Part shown: piece after piece, positions 17,493 through 26,649 of the stretch
How the letters are laid out: every line of letters begins with the position of its first letter
How positions within the stretch are numbered: position 1 is the stretch's first letter
Assembly (NCBI RefSeq): GCF_004011505.1
Contig: NZ_SAUN01000001.1
Coordinates: 4,278,001 to 4,342,000, forward strand
Source: Nonomuraea polychroma
Lineage (GTDB): Bacteria > Actinomycetota > Actinomycetes > Streptosporangiales > Streptosporangiaceae
Length of the DNA stretch: 64,000 nt
Direction: 5' to 3'
The notes under the pieces: generated by a model
What the model saw: the letters and a program-made list of their open reading frames with translations, nothing else
Database searches by the model: none
What the model was told of the DNA's origin: nothing
Made by a program: the position numbers and the translations under genes

Positions 17493-18508
17493 TCCCGCGA
17501 CCGGGGCGGCGCGGTGCTGCGCCGGACCACGAGCTCGGGAGCGATCCGCTCGGAGAAAGCCGGCTCGCCGCGCAGCATCCGCAGCAACTGCTCGATGGAG
17601 CGCTCCCCCAGGCTGACGAAGTCCTGGCGGACCGTGGTGAGCGCGGGCACGAGATAGGCCGCCCCGGCGATGTCGTCGAACCCGACGAGCGAGACGTCGC
17701 CGGGGACCTTGACGCCGAGCTCGGCGAAGGCGGCCAGCACGCCCATCGCCATCTGATCGTTGCCGGCGAAGATCGCCGTCGGCGGCTCGTGAGCCTTCCG
17801 GGTGGTGAGATAGTGCGCCAGCCGGTAGCCGCTGTTGCCGGTGAAGTCGCCCTCGAGCTCCTCTCCGTGAGCCTCGGGTGCCTCGTCCAACGCGGCTCGC
17901 CAGCCCTCCACACGAGCGCGCGCATCGAACGTCCGCAACGCGCCGGTCAGGTGAACGATGCGCCGATGCCCCAGCTCCAGCAGGTGCCGCACGGCCAGCC
18001 GTGCGCCGAGCTCCTGATCGAGCTCGACGAAGCCGAGGTCCGGGTTGGGCACGTTGCCGGACATGACCACCGTCATCGGCACCCCGGTGACGATGTCGGC
18101 CAGGGCGTCCGCCACCATGGACCGGTCGGCGATCACGGCTATGGCCTCGACCGCCTGATCGGTGAGTCGCCGCAGCGTCTCGGCCAGGTCCAGGGTGCTG
18201 CCGCCCTGCCAGCTGGCCAGGTTGACCCAGTATCCGGCACGCTGCGCCGCGGTCTGCACGCCACGCAGGATGCGCGGCAACTCGTACAGCTGGGCCCCGG
18301 CGAGCACCACGCCGATCGTCGAGGAGCGGCGGCTCTTGAGAGCGCGGGCGACGCTGTTGCGGCGATAGCCGAGCTTCTCGATGGCGGCCTCGACGCGAGC
18401 CCGTGTCTCTGGACGAACGGAGGGATGGTCGTTCAGAACGCGGGACACGGTGACGTGCGACACGCCGGCTTCGCGCGCCACATCGACCATGCCTGGTGCC
18501 CGGTTCAT
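17489..18508 (-). CDS. LacI-family transcriptional regulator
   Basis: The 339-residue repressor has an N-terminal LacI helix-turn-helix (MVDVAREAGVSHVTVSRVLN, residues 7-26) and hinge helix (RRNSVARALKSRRS). A periplasmic-binding-protein-like sensor follows (IGVVLAGAQLYELPRILRGV, AIFAGNDQMAMGVLAAF, VGFDDIAGAAYLVPALTTV). It probably senses a sugar released by the GH43 enzyme and controls the divergent importer/GH43 promoters. The ATG at 18508 gives the normal family start; a 40-codon in-frame extension upstream is unlikely. Confidence 0.9.
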   Translation of the reverse strand: MNRAPGMVDVAREAGVSHVTVSRVLNDHPSVRPETRARVEAAIEKLGYRRNSVARALKSRRSSTIGVVLAGAQLYELPRILRGVQTAAQRAGYWVNLASWQGGSTLDLAETLRRLTDQAVEAIAVIADRSMVADALADIVTGVPMTVVMSGNVPNPDLGFVELDQELGARLAVRHLLELGHRRIVHLTGALRTFDARARVEGWRAALDEAPEAHGEELEGDFTGNSGYRLAHYLTTRKAHEPPTAIFAGNDQMAMGVLAAFAELGVKVPGDVSLVGFDDIAGAAYLVPALTTVRQDFVSLGERSIEQLLRMLRGEPAFSERIAPELVVRRSTAPPRSRD

Positions 18509-18548
18509 GTCAACAGATCGTATCCGCTCAGGACGGCGACGTTTCCTC

Positions 18549-18580
18549 GGTGGGTGGGCTGATTCCTCAGCCCACCCACC
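18549..18580 (-). terminator. Perfect 12-bp stem hairpin
   Basis: GGTGGGTGGGCT (18549-18560) pairs perfectly with AGCCCACCCACC (18569-18580) around an eight-base loop. It lies five bases after the stop of the remnant gene at 18586 and upstream of the lacI start, so it should insulate lacI from read-through. Confidence 0.7.
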
Positions 18581-18585
18581 TCGGA

Positions 18586-19266
18586 TCAACGTTCGGCCGC
18601 AGCAGCCCGAACAGTGGCCGAATCCCACATCAGCGGCGTGTCGTCGAAGACCACGGCGATCTTGAACTTCGTCCCGGCCGTGATCGTCTCTGGAAGCGTC
18701 ACGCTGCCCTTCTGGGCTTGGTCGAAGGAGATCAGGCCCAGATCCGCGACCCTCCCGCCGGCTGTGAACACATATCCATGACCTGTCGTGTTCGCGTGCA
18801 AGGCCGTGCCCGCAGGATCCGACGCGGCGGCGGCCAGCGACACGGTGGCCTTCTCGCCGATGCCGGGTCTCTCCTCAGGTCGAGATACCGGGACTCCGTG
18901 GCTGGTCGGTGACGAGCACGTGCATGTCCCACGCGCCGAGCTCCAGCGCCGTGCCGGCGGGGACGGATGCGCCGCTCGCCACACCGCGAGACGTTCCCTG
19001 GCGGCATACCAGCGCTGCGGACCCGCGACGTGATGAACGGTCGCGTGCCCCAGATCCAGCAGATGCTCGGTGGCCGCGCGGGCCAGCTCGTCGGAGCCGA
19101 CGCCCGCGGTCACCACGCGAGGAGCGGAGAAGGGCAGTGGAGTGCTGTAGACGAGTACGGGCACGTCGGCACGGACGAGCTCGGCTCCCTCGTCGATCGG
19201 CTCGGAGATGACGATGCCGTCCACGCGAGCAGCCGGGGAGGCGAACGTCAAGAGCCTGCAACACAC
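18586..19266 (-). pseudogene. Hybrid remnant: LacI sensor-domain fragment joined to the end of an exported-enzyme gene
   Basis: The upstream part reads like a LacI-family sensor (VDGIVISEPIDEGAELVRAD, then AATEHLLDLGHATVHHVAGP and RWYAARERLAVWRAA) without its DNA-binding domain. It then shifts into a different protein end that includes GYVFTAGGRVADLGLISFDQ and SATVRAAAAER, resembling the C-terminal beta-domain of a secreted glycosidase. Between them, a piece in another frame reads ALELGAWDMHVLVTDQ. At least two genes have been fused and frameshifted, so no working product is expected. From 19267 to 19592 I see no gene. Confidence 0.5.
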
Positions 19267-19592
19267 CCGTAACCTCGCGCCCGCACACCGGCCACCGCTC
19301 CAGGAACCGTGCAGCGCCCCTGCCGCGGAACCTCTGGCCGCTTTCCAGCACGTCGCCGGACGACAGCGGGCCGCTCACCGGCTTCTTCTGCTGTTCAGCT
19401 CTGGCCTCGACGGGCGCTCCGGGGTGATGTCCGGCAGCAAGGCCCAGCCGATCTCGCCTTCCCGAGGACCGGACAGGACCGCGTCGACCGGTTCGTGACG
19501 GCTTCGGAGACTCTCCTGCGGCGGGCGCTCAGCTGATCAAGGAGGCGCGGCGTGAATGACCCGGCTGCGGCCATCCGGGGCTGTGGCCGGCG

Positions 19593-20060
19593 TCACGGTG
19601 ACATGTCGTCCAGTTGGTCCAGGATGCGATTGGAGATCTGCTCGAGCATGGCGAGTTCGTCCGGGCTGAGGGCATCGATGACCAAGCGCCGGACCGTGGC
19701 GACATGCTGAGGGGCGGCGGTTTCAATGGCTCTGCGGCCCGCGGGCGTCAGGACGACGAAGGCCGCGCGCCCGTCCTCGGCGCACTCCTCGCGGGCGACC
19801 AGGCCGCGTTTGCACATCCTGGCGATGTGGTGGGACAGGCGGCTTTGCTCCCACTCCACCGTCTTCGACAGGTCCTGGAAGCGCTGCCGGCCCTCTGGGG
19901 TGTCGGTGAGAGCGACGAGGATCTCGTAGTCGGCGCCGGACAGCTTTGAGTGCGCCTGCAGGTCACGGCCCAGTCTGGCGCTCAGCTTCTGATGCACGCG
20001 GACAAAGGCGCGCCAGGCCTGCTGCTCTGCGGGGCTGAGCCACTGGGGCGTCTCGTTCAT
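19593..20060 (-). CDS. MarR-family transcriptional regulator
   Basis: The 155-residue protein has the MarR winged helix: helix DYEILVALTDTPEGRQRFQD, recognition helix WEQSRLSHHIARMCKRGLV and a wing with EDGRAAFVVLTPAGRRA. Helical dimer arms lie at both ends. MarR proteins usually repress a divergent gene and let go when a small molecule or oxidant binds. It is divergent from the nmrA-like gene, and the two share a promoter region with two palindromic boxes. The same boxes recur before the LLM oxidoreductase gene, so it may control both loci. Confidence 0.9.
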   Translation of the reverse strand: MNETPQWLSPAEQQAWRAFVRVHQKLSARLGRDLQAHSKLSGADYEILVALTDTPEGRQRFQDLSKTVEWEQSRLSHHIARMCKRGLVAREECAEDGRAAFVVLTPAGRRAIETAAPQHVATVRRLVIDALSPDELAMLEQISNRILDQLDDMSP

Positions 20061-20082
20061 ATGCCCGAAGTCTACCCCGCAC

Positions 20083-20136
20083 TTGACATGTCATGCATTC
20101 CGGCTAATGTACATGACACATCAATTGATTCGTCAT
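20083..20136 (+). promoter_or_regulatory. Promoter and two-box MarR-type operator (copy 1)
   Basis: On the plus strand TTGACA (20083-20088) and TAATGT (20105-20110), 16 bases apart, look like -35 and -10 boxes for the nmrA-like gene. The palindrome TGACATGTCA (20084-20093) covers the -35 box. A 24-base near-palindrome (20113-20136: ATGACACATCAATTGAT, then TCGTCAT) covers the start region. Copy 2 before the LLM operon has the same parts in the same order relative to its gene. Confidence 0.75.
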
Positions 20137-20189
20137 CTACCCTCCTGTCTGAAGGCATGACGCATCATCTGCAGCCAAAGGAGAAAGCT

Positions 20190-21134
20190 GTGGCGGACAA
20201 GAAAGTGATCGCGGTGGTCGGCGCAACCGGAGCACAAGGCGGCGGGCTGGCCCGGGCCATCCTGGCCGATGCCGGCGGTGCGTTCGCGGTACGCGCGCTG
20301 ACCCGCAACCCGGCCTCGGACCAGGCGCGGGAACTGGCCGCCCTGGGAGCCGACGTGGTCGAGGCCGACATCAGGGACGAGGCGCGGCTGACGGAGGCGT
20401 TCGAGGGGGCGCACGGGGCGTACCTTGTGACCAACTTCTGGGACCACATGTCGCCTGAGCAGGAGAAGCAGGACGCCGCGACAATGGTGCGGGCGGCCAA
20501 GAACGCCGGGCTGCGTCACGTGATCTGGTCGACGCTGGATGACTCCCGTGAGCACATCCCCCTCGACGACGAGCGCATGCCGACGCTGATGGACCGGTAC
20601 AAGGTGCCGCACTTCGACGCCAAGGCCGAGGCCGACCGGTTCTTCGTCGACGCCGGGGTGCCGACCACGTTCCTGCGGACGACGTTCTACTGGGAGGCCC
20701 TCCTCGGCCCGATGGCGCCGACGCGGGCAGAGGACGGGCGGGTCGTGCTCGCCCTGCCGATGGCTGAGAGCAAGCTCGCCGGCATCGCGTCCGAAGACAT
20801 CGGGAAGACCGCCTACGGCATCTTCAAGCGGGGCGGCGAGTTCGTCGGCCGGACGGTCAGCATCGCCGGTGAGCACCTGACCGGCGCGGAAATGGCCGCG
20901 CACCTCAGCAAGGCGCTGGGCGAGGAGGTGGCCTACGTGCCGGTGCCGTTCGATGCCATGCGCGCGCAGCCGTGGCCCGCCGCCGTCGAGCTGGGGAACA
21001 TGTTCCAGTTCTATGCGCAGGTGCCGCAGTTCGTCGCCGACCGCGACCTCGACGTCGTCCGCGGCCTCAACCCGGAACTGCAGGACTTCGAGCGGTGGCT
21101 GGCGGCGCACAAGAGCGCCTTCCCCGGCATCTGA
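20190..21134 (+). CDS. NmrA-family NAD(P)-binding protein
   Basis: The 314-residue protein is an atypical short-chain dehydrogenase of the NmrA type. It has an N-terminal nucleotide loop VVGATGAQGGGLARAIL and then RALTRNPASDQA, but no Tyr-x-x-x-Lys catalytic pair. Family members act as redox sensors or quinone/isoflavone-type reductases. The GTG at 20190 follows AAAGGAG by six bases; in-frame codons further upstream overlap the operator region and are unlikely starts. A DoxX-like membrane gene follows 59 bases later, so the two probably form a MarR-controlled stress operon. Confidence 0.85.
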   Translation: MADKKVIAVVGATGAQGGGLARAILADAGGAFAVRALTRNPASDQARELAALGADVVEADIRDEARLTEAFEGAHGAYLVTNFWDHMSPEQEKQDAATMVRAAKNAGLRHVIWSTLDDSREHIPLDDERMPTLMDRYKVPHFDAKAEADRFFVDAGVPTTFLRTTFYWEALLGPMAPTRAEDGRVVLALPMAESKLAGIASEDIGKTAYGIFKRGGEFVGRTVSIAGEHLTGAEMAAHLSKALGEEVAYVPVPFDAMRAQPWPAAVELGNMFQFYAQVPQFVADRDLDVVRGLNPELQDFERWLAAHKSAFPGI

Positions 21135-21193
21135 CCACGACTCCCGTCATCCCCTATCCGCATCCACCCCCAAGAAGATTCCGGGAAGTCGTT

Positions 21194-21574
21194 GTGAACA
21201 TCGTTTTGTGGGTCGTCGCCGCTCTGCTCGCCGTCCTGTTCCTCGGCGCCGGCGCCGCGAAGCTGGCCCAATCGAAGGAGAAGCTCGTCGCTTCGCCGAA
21301 CATGGCCTGGGCCGAGGACTTCCCGCCCGGCGCGCTGAAGACGATCGGCGCGCTGGAGGTGCTGGGCGCGATCGGGCTGATCCTGCCACCCGTGCTGGGC
21401 ATCGTCCCGGTGCTCGCGCCGCTGGCCGCCGCCGGGCTGGCGGTGACGATGATCGGCGCCATCCTCACGCACGCCCGGCGCAAGGAGATCCAGCCGATCG
21501 TGATGAACCTGGCGCTGCTCGCGCTGGCCCTGTTCGTGGCCTGGGGCCGCTTCGGCCCGTACCCCTTCGCCTGA
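21194..21574 (+). CDS. DoxX-family membrane protein
   Basis: The 126-residue protein has about four hydrophobic helices (VLWVVAALLAVLFLGAGAAK, then IGALEVLGAIGLILPPVL, LAPLAAAGLAVTMIGAIL and VMNLALLALALFVAWGRF). The G-A-x-K-L loop after helix 1 is typical of DoxX-like proteins, which are often linked to redox stress. The role here is inferred from co-transcription with the nmrA-like gene. The GTG start has only a weak GGAAG site, so translation may be modest. Confidence 0.8.
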   Translation: MNIVLWVVAALLAVLFLGAGAAKLAQSKEKLVASPNMAWAEDFPPGALKTIGALEVLGAIGLILPPVLGIVPVLAPLAAAGLAVTMIGAILTHARRKEIQPIVMNLALLALALFVAWGRFGPYPFA

Positions 21575-21589
21575 TCACCGCAGCAGGCC

Positions 21590-21834
21590 GATCCGGCTCC
21601 GCCAGCTCGCCGTGTTCGGCGAGGGCGACGCGCTGCGTGTCACCGCCGACCCACGCCAGGACTCACACACCCCGAAGCTCGAACTGTACGTCATGGGGGG
21701 CTGCCGATCCGCGAGCCGGTCGCCCACCAGGGGCCGTTCGTCATGAACACCCGCGAGGAGCTGATCCAAGCCTTCGAGGACGACCCGGCCGGCCGGCTCG
21801 GCGTCATCCCTGCCACCCGGCTCCCGCACACCTG
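21590..21834 (+). pseudogene. Pirin-family C-terminal remnant
   Basis: The C-terminal end of a pirin is readable as LPIREPVAHQGPFVMNTREE followed by LIQAFEDDPAGRLGVIPATR, to a stop at 21834. The preceding strand (LRVTADPRQDSHTPKLELYV) is one frame off. The first half of the gene, with the metal-binding His residues, is absent. The DoxX and pirin pieces together suggest the region once held a longer redox-stress cluster. Confidence 0.65.
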
Positions 21835-22236
21835 ACAGCCGACACCCGGACCCCCGGCCGTGGCCGGCGCACCACGAGCACCGGCCCCGCCGAGACCAGT
21901 CGGGGCACAGTGTGCTGGCCGGATCGCCCGCCTATCTCGTCCGGCACGTGGCCTGTCGCGGCACGTCCCCGGCGCGAACGGCGACCATGAGGACGCGTCA
22001 GCGAGTTCGCCCGTCGATCGCTCGCGCGCTGCACGGGCCCCGGCGGCAAGCGAATCTCGAACCGGGTGGTAGAGAGGACGCTGTCTTGGATCTCACAGCG
22101 CAGGCGGTGCGTGCGGGACCATGAGCGGTTATGCGAGCATCACGAGGCCATGGTCTTGTGGGCGATGATCATCCTCATGGGACGACGACTCCCACGATCC
22201 GCATTTCCCAAATCGACCTGACGACGGCATCGCGTA
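21835..22236. other. Intergenic region, nothing recognised
   Basis: About 400 bases between convergent units with no supportable gene. The plus-strand frames lack motifs and ribosome sites. Confidence 0.5.
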
Positions 22237-23469
22237 TCAGGGTGTCGTGAGTTCCCGGCGTGGGCGTCGCTTGATGGCCCAGGCGAGTCTCTCCTCGGCG
22301 GTACGGCGCAGCCCGGGCTTGGCTTGCTGCGCGACGCGGTCCAGCTGCGCGAGTGCCGCGTCGGTGCCGATGTCCCCGAGCACCCCCGTAATGTGCTTGG
22401 CCATGCTCACCGGACTGTTCACCGCCAAGGCCCCGAGCCGTCCCGCGACCTCGTCGTCCCCCAGCCAGATGAGCTGGTCGATCACCCAGCGATTGCCGGA
22501 CGGCATCCCGGCGCTCTCCCAGGCCTCGAAGACGGCCCAGCCGAAAGCTGCTAGCGATGCGTGGTCGCAGTGGTCCAGGGCGTCCTCGAGTCCCGGATAG
22601 ATCTCGGCGGGGCCGTTCCACCGGACGCCGGGAGACAGGGTGAGCGCGCCGATCAAGTTCTTCACCGCGTCGCTGGAGAGCGCGCGGCCGTCCCGCAGGC
22701 ACACCTCGGGCAGCAAATCCAGGTCCAGCCATGAGACCCTCCGCGGCCTGTCCGCCCCTGCGTCGCCGTCCAGGATCCGCGCGACGGCGCAAGCGGCGTG
22801 AGCGCCGTACCGGCGGGCGGTCTCCACCACCCCCGCTTCGCCGTACCGGGACGCTATTTGGAGCAGCGCCGCCGCCGCCTTGTCACGGAGCGTGCGCCGC
22901 GCGTCGAGAGCGTCCGGCACCAGGTACGGCACCGCCGCCAGCCCGTGCCGGGCGAACCACTCACCCGCCTGCCGGCGCGCCGAGGCCATTCCGAGCCAGG
23001 CGGCCATCAACCGGGCCACCTCGACATCGAGGAAGGGCATCAGTGCCCAGCCCGAGCGGTGGGCCTTGGCATTGGGGAACACCACGTGGTGGGCGTCGGC
23101 CCCGAAACGCACTGCGACGGCTCGCAGGATCGAGAAGTCGGACGTACGGCTGAGCGTCGGGTGCCAGTCCGCCAGCAGCGGCCGGACGAGTTTCTCGGGG
23201 CCCAGCTCGAACAGGGAGAACAGGGCGGGCTCGTGGGTGATCTGGCCGTCCAGGAACGCCCGCACGACACCCGCCCACCCCTCCAGCCGATGAATCTCCC
23301 TGAGGGCGGCTGTGAAATGGGGCCGACCGGGGAGCCGCTGCTGCCACTCCTCGCGTTCACCCGGTTCCCAGTCGACGACCCGTTCAGTGGGTGGCCGGAG
23401 TCCGGGAACCAGTGGCGCCTTCTGCTCCCACGGTGGAGTGACCAGCAACGGGGGCAGCGTGTCGCGCAT
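22237..23469 (-). CDS. DUF4132-like helical protein, probably truncated
   Basis: The 410-residue soluble protein begins RDTLPPLLVTPPWEQKAPLV, an opening I associate with large actinobacterial DUF4132 (MolR-like) proteins. It is almost all alpha-helical with Ala/Leu-rich repeats (RLMAAWLGMASARRQAGEWF; LRDKAAAALLQIASRYGEAG). It ends in HEAT-like helices (AKHITGVLGDIGTDAALAQL). Such proteins are normally much longer and carry a DUF4132 domain after the helices, which is missing here. It may be a truncated copy or a distinct shorter family. The ATG at 23469 is chosen because it gives the usual family start. The function is unknown. Confidence 0.6.
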   Translation of the reverse strand: MRDTLPPLLVTPPWEQKAPLVPGLRPPTERVVDWEPGEREEWQQRLPGRPHFTAALREIHRLEGWAGVVRAFLDGQITHEPALFSLFELGPEKLVRPLLADWHPTLSRTSDFSILRAVAVRFGADAHHVVFPNAKAHRSGWALMPFLDVEVARLMAAWLGMASARRQAGEWFARHGLAAVPYLVPDALDARRTLRDKAAAALLQIASRYGEAGVVETARRYGAHAACAVARILDGDAGADRPRRVSWLDLDLLPEVCLRDGRALSSDAVKNLIGALTLSPGVRWNGPAEIYPGLEDALDHCDHASLAAFGWAVFEAWESAGMPSGNRWVIDQLIWLGDDEVAGRLGALAVNSPVSMAKHITGVLGDIGTDAALAQLDRVAQQAKPGLRRTAEERLAWAIKRRPRRELTTP

Positions 23470-23655
23470 TGTGTCAGCCTTTCGAGCACACGTCGTTGAA
23501 GGCATTCCTACCGAATCGCGGTATGTCGCGGGCATGTCGATCAGCCATCAGGCGGTCGCCGCAGGCTGCCCTGCGGGGTCCGGACGGATGCTACGTGCTT
23601 TGGCGGCTCTTCGAAATTGGGCGGGGTTGAAGGATCCCGGCGGAAGCTCGGGGCG

Positions 23656-24213
23656 TCATGAAGGCATCCCCTGACCGCGGGCAGGGCGACGGCGCACGTG
23701 GTAGGCGTATGCCAGGGCGAGCACTATCGGGCCCCACAGCGCGATCGGGGTGATGCACACCATGGCCAGCGCCTGCCACCAGCCGTTCTCGTACGCCATG
23801 CGGTCGGAGACGCCGACCCAGGTGAGCGCCATCCAGACCGAGACCGCGGTCAGGAGCAGCCCACCGACTACGGCAGGGACGACCGCCACCATGGGCGGCA
23901 CACGTCTGCCGCCGATGACCGGGATCCAGCTCGGGACCACCTCGCCCCAGCCGCGCACCAGACCGATGCTGAGCAGCGCCGCCAACTCAGTGAGCACACC
24001 GAGCCCGAAGACATAGGGGATAGTGATCCACATCGGTGACACGGGCGCGTCGTTGAGCTGGCCCATGTCGAAGTGAAAGGCAAACGGCAATCTCCACAGG
24101 CACGAGGGGAGCAGCAGCCAGGGAAGCGCGTAGGCGGCACGGAGCGCCCAGCGTGGGACGGGCTGGTCGGTGTCGCTGGTGGCCGGGGCCGCATGCAGGA
24201 GTTTGATCGCCAT
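23656..24213 (-). CDS. Integral membrane protein of unknown function
   Basis: The 185-residue protein has four hydrophobic segments: ALRAAYALPWLLLPSCLWRL, ITIPYVFGLGVLTELAALLS, MVAVVPAVVGGLLLTAVSVW and ALAMVCITPIALWGPIVLAL. It ends in a basic tail (HVRRRPARGQGMPS). I do not recognise a family. The ATG at 24213 is preferred over one seven codons upstream because GAGAGAG precedes it. The layout (four helices, hydrophilic ends inside) is like that of many small actinobacterial membrane proteins that sit beside sigma-factor genes, but none is present here. Confidence 0.6.
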   Translation of the reverse strand: MAIKLLHAAPATSDTDQPVPRWALRAAYALPWLLLPSCLWRLPFAFHFDMGQLNDAPVSPMWITIPYVFGLGVLTELAALLSIGLVRGWGEVVPSWIPVIGGRRVPPMVAVVPAVVGGLLLTAVSVWMALTWVGVSDRMAYENGWWQALAMVCITPIALWGPIVLALAYAYHVRRRPARGQGMPS

Positions 24214-24323
24214 CGCTGTACTCTCTCGCGGCATTTGACGACAATGATCGCCTGTGTGGGTGAACCGCCTCCCCCGCTCGGGGGAGGTCGGTCAGCCGCC
24301 AATAGCCGGCTTGACCACCCGTG

Positions 24324-24508
24324 ATGGCCGACGTGCCCCCCTCACCTTCATTCAGACCGGCATCACCAACACCGGCTCTGAAGGCACCAACCGCGTCATC
24401 AAGACCACCGCCAGGAACGCCTACGGCTTTCGCAACCCTGAAAATCAGCGTCTACGGACCCGCTGCACCACCACCCGACGCGGCCGCGGCTTCCTCAACC
24501 CCGCTTAG
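24324..24508 (+). pseudogene. ISL3-family transposase C-terminal remnant
   Basis: A short frame reads TGITNTGSEGTNRVIKTTAR followed by NAYGFRNPENQRLRTRC and a basic end, then stops. This is the well-conserved C-terminus of ISL3-family (IS204/IS1001/IS1165) transposases, including the last catalytic Glu region (SEGTNR). The rest of the transposase and the terminal repeats are missing, so the copy is dead. Confidence 0.75.
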
Positions 24509-24861
24509 TTTCGAAGAGCCGCTTTGGCACGCGGTCACGGAGCGCCTTCATCACACGATCGGGGTCGCGGGCCACGCCGAAGGCCCCTGTCCGAGCAGCC
24601 CGATCGGAAGCGAGCGTCTCCAACTCCTTCGTTCCCGCGATCATCGATGCCGGGTGCCGCCTCCCTTGCTGATTACGAACTGCATCGCCGCTCAATTCGT
24701 ACACGGGTACTAAGCCGAGCGCCGCTTCGTATACAGGTCGCCCCGGCGGGGGACATCGCCCGGCCGGGGTTCCCGGCCTGCGCGACCAGGTCCCCAGGGT
24801 TGCCGGCTCATCACCCCACTGGGGGTGGCGAAGTCAGGTCGCGCGGGGGGCGGCAGTGGGA
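24509..24861. other. Intergenic region, nothing recognised
   Basis: About 350 bases between the ISL3 remnant and the F420-reductase-like gene. A 69-codon minus-strand frame (24495-24704) has no ribosome site or known motif and is not called. Confidence 0.5.
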
Positions 24862-25578
24862 TCAGGTCCGGCGTTCCCCGCCCGCTTCTGCGGGGGTCGC
24901 GGCACGGGCGCGAGATATGAGCTGCCCGCGCTCGGAATCGGGGAAGCGGTCCAGTCTGGCGTGGACCTCGTCGATGTCCTCGGCGGCGCCGAAAAGTTCG
25001 GTGCCCGGTTCGAAGCGCATGCCTTCGGCGAGGGGGCCGGCGAGGACCGGGTCGAAGCCGAGTGCGTCGACGAGGGACGCTACGGCGGCGAGGTCGGCGG
25101 GGCCGTTGCCGGCGATCGCGAGGGCGACGCGTCCCGGCTGTCCGGCGGGGCGGGCCTTGTCCTCGATGTCGTGGTACCCCAGGTGGTTGAACGCCTTGAC
25201 GACGCGTGAGCCGGGAAGGAACGCCTGGACGATCTCACTGGAGGAGGTACGCGGGTCGGTGAGGTCGTCGCGGATGCCGTCGACCTCCCACCAGTAGTTC
25301 ATGGCGTCGATGACGAGCTTGCCGCGCAACGCCTCCACGGGAATGCTGCGGTGCTTGCCGAGCGGAAGGGCGAGGATGACCATGTCGGCACGGGCGGCGG
25401 CGTCGGCGGCCGTGGTGGCGATGGCTCCAGGCGTGAGCACGTCGACGGTGAGGGCGATCTTCGCCGGATCGCCGGAGCCGGCGATGAGCACCCGGTAGCC
25501 GGCGGCCAGGGCGAGCCTGGCCAGCACGGTGCCCACCTTGCCGGCGCCGAGGATGCCGATGCTCTCAGGACCGTTCAT
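24862..25578 (-). CDS. NADPH-dependent F420 reductase-like (Fno-type) NAD(P)-binding protein
   Basis: The 238-residue protein has an N-terminal Rossmann loop IGILGAGKVGTVLARLAL and the pattern of the F420H2:NADP+ oxidoreductase family: ADMVILALPLGKHRSIP, LVIDAMNYWWEVDG and VVKAFNHLGYHDIED. These enzymes exchange hydride between NADP(H) and the deazaflavin F420. It lies 39 bases after the LLM oxidoreductase gene and the two should be co-transcribed. That fits supply or use of reduced F420 or flavin by the LLM enzyme, which is an inference from context. Confidence 0.85.
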   Translation of the reverse strand: MNGPESIGILGAGKVGTVLARLALAAGYRVLIAGSGDPAKIALTVDVLTPGAIATTAADAAARADMVILALPLGKHRSIPVEALRGKLVIDAMNYWWEVDGIRDDLTDPRTSSSEIVQAFLPGSRVVKAFNHLGYHDIEDKARPAGQPGRVALAIAGNGPADLAAVASLVDALGFDPVLAGPLAEGMRFEPGTELFGAAEDIDEVHARLDRFPDSERGQLISRARAATPAEAGGERRT

Positions 25579-25617
25579 GTCGTACTCCAGGTTCGATGCC
25601 GCACCCTTGGGCGCGGA

Positions 25618-26649
25618 TCAGCCGGCGAGGATGTCGCGGACCATGGGGATCACTGTGGTGCCGTACAGTTCGACGGCGCGCAGACGGGCGCTGACCGGCT
25701 GGGATCCCGCGGTGTAGATGAGGTCGAACCGGCCGACGCCGAGGCTTTTGATCGTGGCGGCGATCTTGCGGGCGACGGTCTGCGGTGAGCCGATGTAGAG
25801 GGATCCATGCTCGGCCTCGGCGTCGAACTCCTCGCGGCGGACCGGCGGCCATCCCCGCAGGGCGCCGATCGTGTCGCGGATGACGCGGTAACGCGGCCAG
25901 AACACCTCCTTGGCCTCGTCGTCGGTGTCGGCGATGAACCCGGGCGAGTGCATGCCGACGGGATGTGCGGTCGTGCCCAACTGGTCGGCGGCTCGCCGGT
26001 ACAGGTCGAGGTAGGGGGAGAAGCGCTGGGGCGGGCCGCCGATGATGGCCAGCATGAGCGGCAGGCCGTGGCGCGCGGTGCGGATGACCGACTGCGGCGA
26101 GCCGCCGACGCCTACCCACGTGGTCAGGCGCCCGGACTCGGTCTTGGGGAAGACGTCGGCGTGCTCGAGCGCGGGGCGCATGGTGCCGCTCCAGGTGACC
26201 GGCTTTTCGTCGAGCAGCTTCACGAAGAGCTCGAGCTTCTCCTCGAACAGGGTGTCGTAGTCGCGCAGGTCGTAGCCGAACAGCGGGAAGGACTCGGTGA
26301 ACGAGCCACGTCCGAGGATGACCTCGGCGCGGCCGTGCGACAGCGCGTCCACCGTGGCGAAGCGCTGGAACACCCGGACAGGGTCGTCCGAGCTCAGCAC
26401 GGTCACGCCGGAGGAGAGCCGGATGCGCGAGGTGCGTGTGGCGATGCCGGCGAGCACGGTCTCGGGGGTCGTTATCGAGTACTCCGGCCGGTGATGCTCG
26501 CCGAGGGCGATGACGTCCACGCCGAGGTCGTCCGCCAGCACGGCTTCGTCGACGACCTGGCGGATCGCGGCGGCGTTGGACAGGAGCGTACCGGCGTCGT
26601 CCTCCGGAACGTCGCCGAAGGTGTCGAGGCCGAACACGAGATCAGGCAT
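25618..26649 (-). CDS. LLM-class (luciferase-like) flavin/F420-dependent oxidoreductase
   Basis: The 343-residue protein is a TIM-barrel luciferase-like monooxygenase. Typical stretches are DDLGVDVIALGEHHRPEYSI, IRLSSGVTVLSSDDPVRVFQ, EVILGRGSFTESFPLFGYDL and VGVGGSPQSVIRTARHGLPL. Family members use FMN or F420 to oxidise or reduce small organic molecules; the substrate is not predictable. AAGGAG precedes the ATG at 26649 by seven bases. The start overlaps the end of a 40-codon leader ORF. The promoter further upstream carries the same MarR-type boxes as the nmrA-like gene. Confidence 0.88.
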   Translation of the reverse strand: MPDLVFGLDTFGDVPEDDAGTLLSNAAAIRQVVDEAVLADDLGVDVIALGEHHRPEYSITTPETVLAGIATRTSRIRLSSGVTVLSSDDPVRVFQRFATVDALSHGRAEVILGRGSFTESFPLFGYDLRDYDTLFEEKLELFVKLLDEKPVTWSGTMRPALEHADVFPKTESGRLTTWVGVGGSPQSVIRTARHGLPLMLAIIGGPPQRFSPYLDLYRRAADQLGTTAHPVGMHSPGFIADTDDEAKEVFWPRYRVIRDTIGALRGWPPVRREEFDAEAEHGSLYIGSPQTVARKIAATIKSLGVGRFDLIYTAGSQPVSARLRAVELYGTTVIPMVRDILAG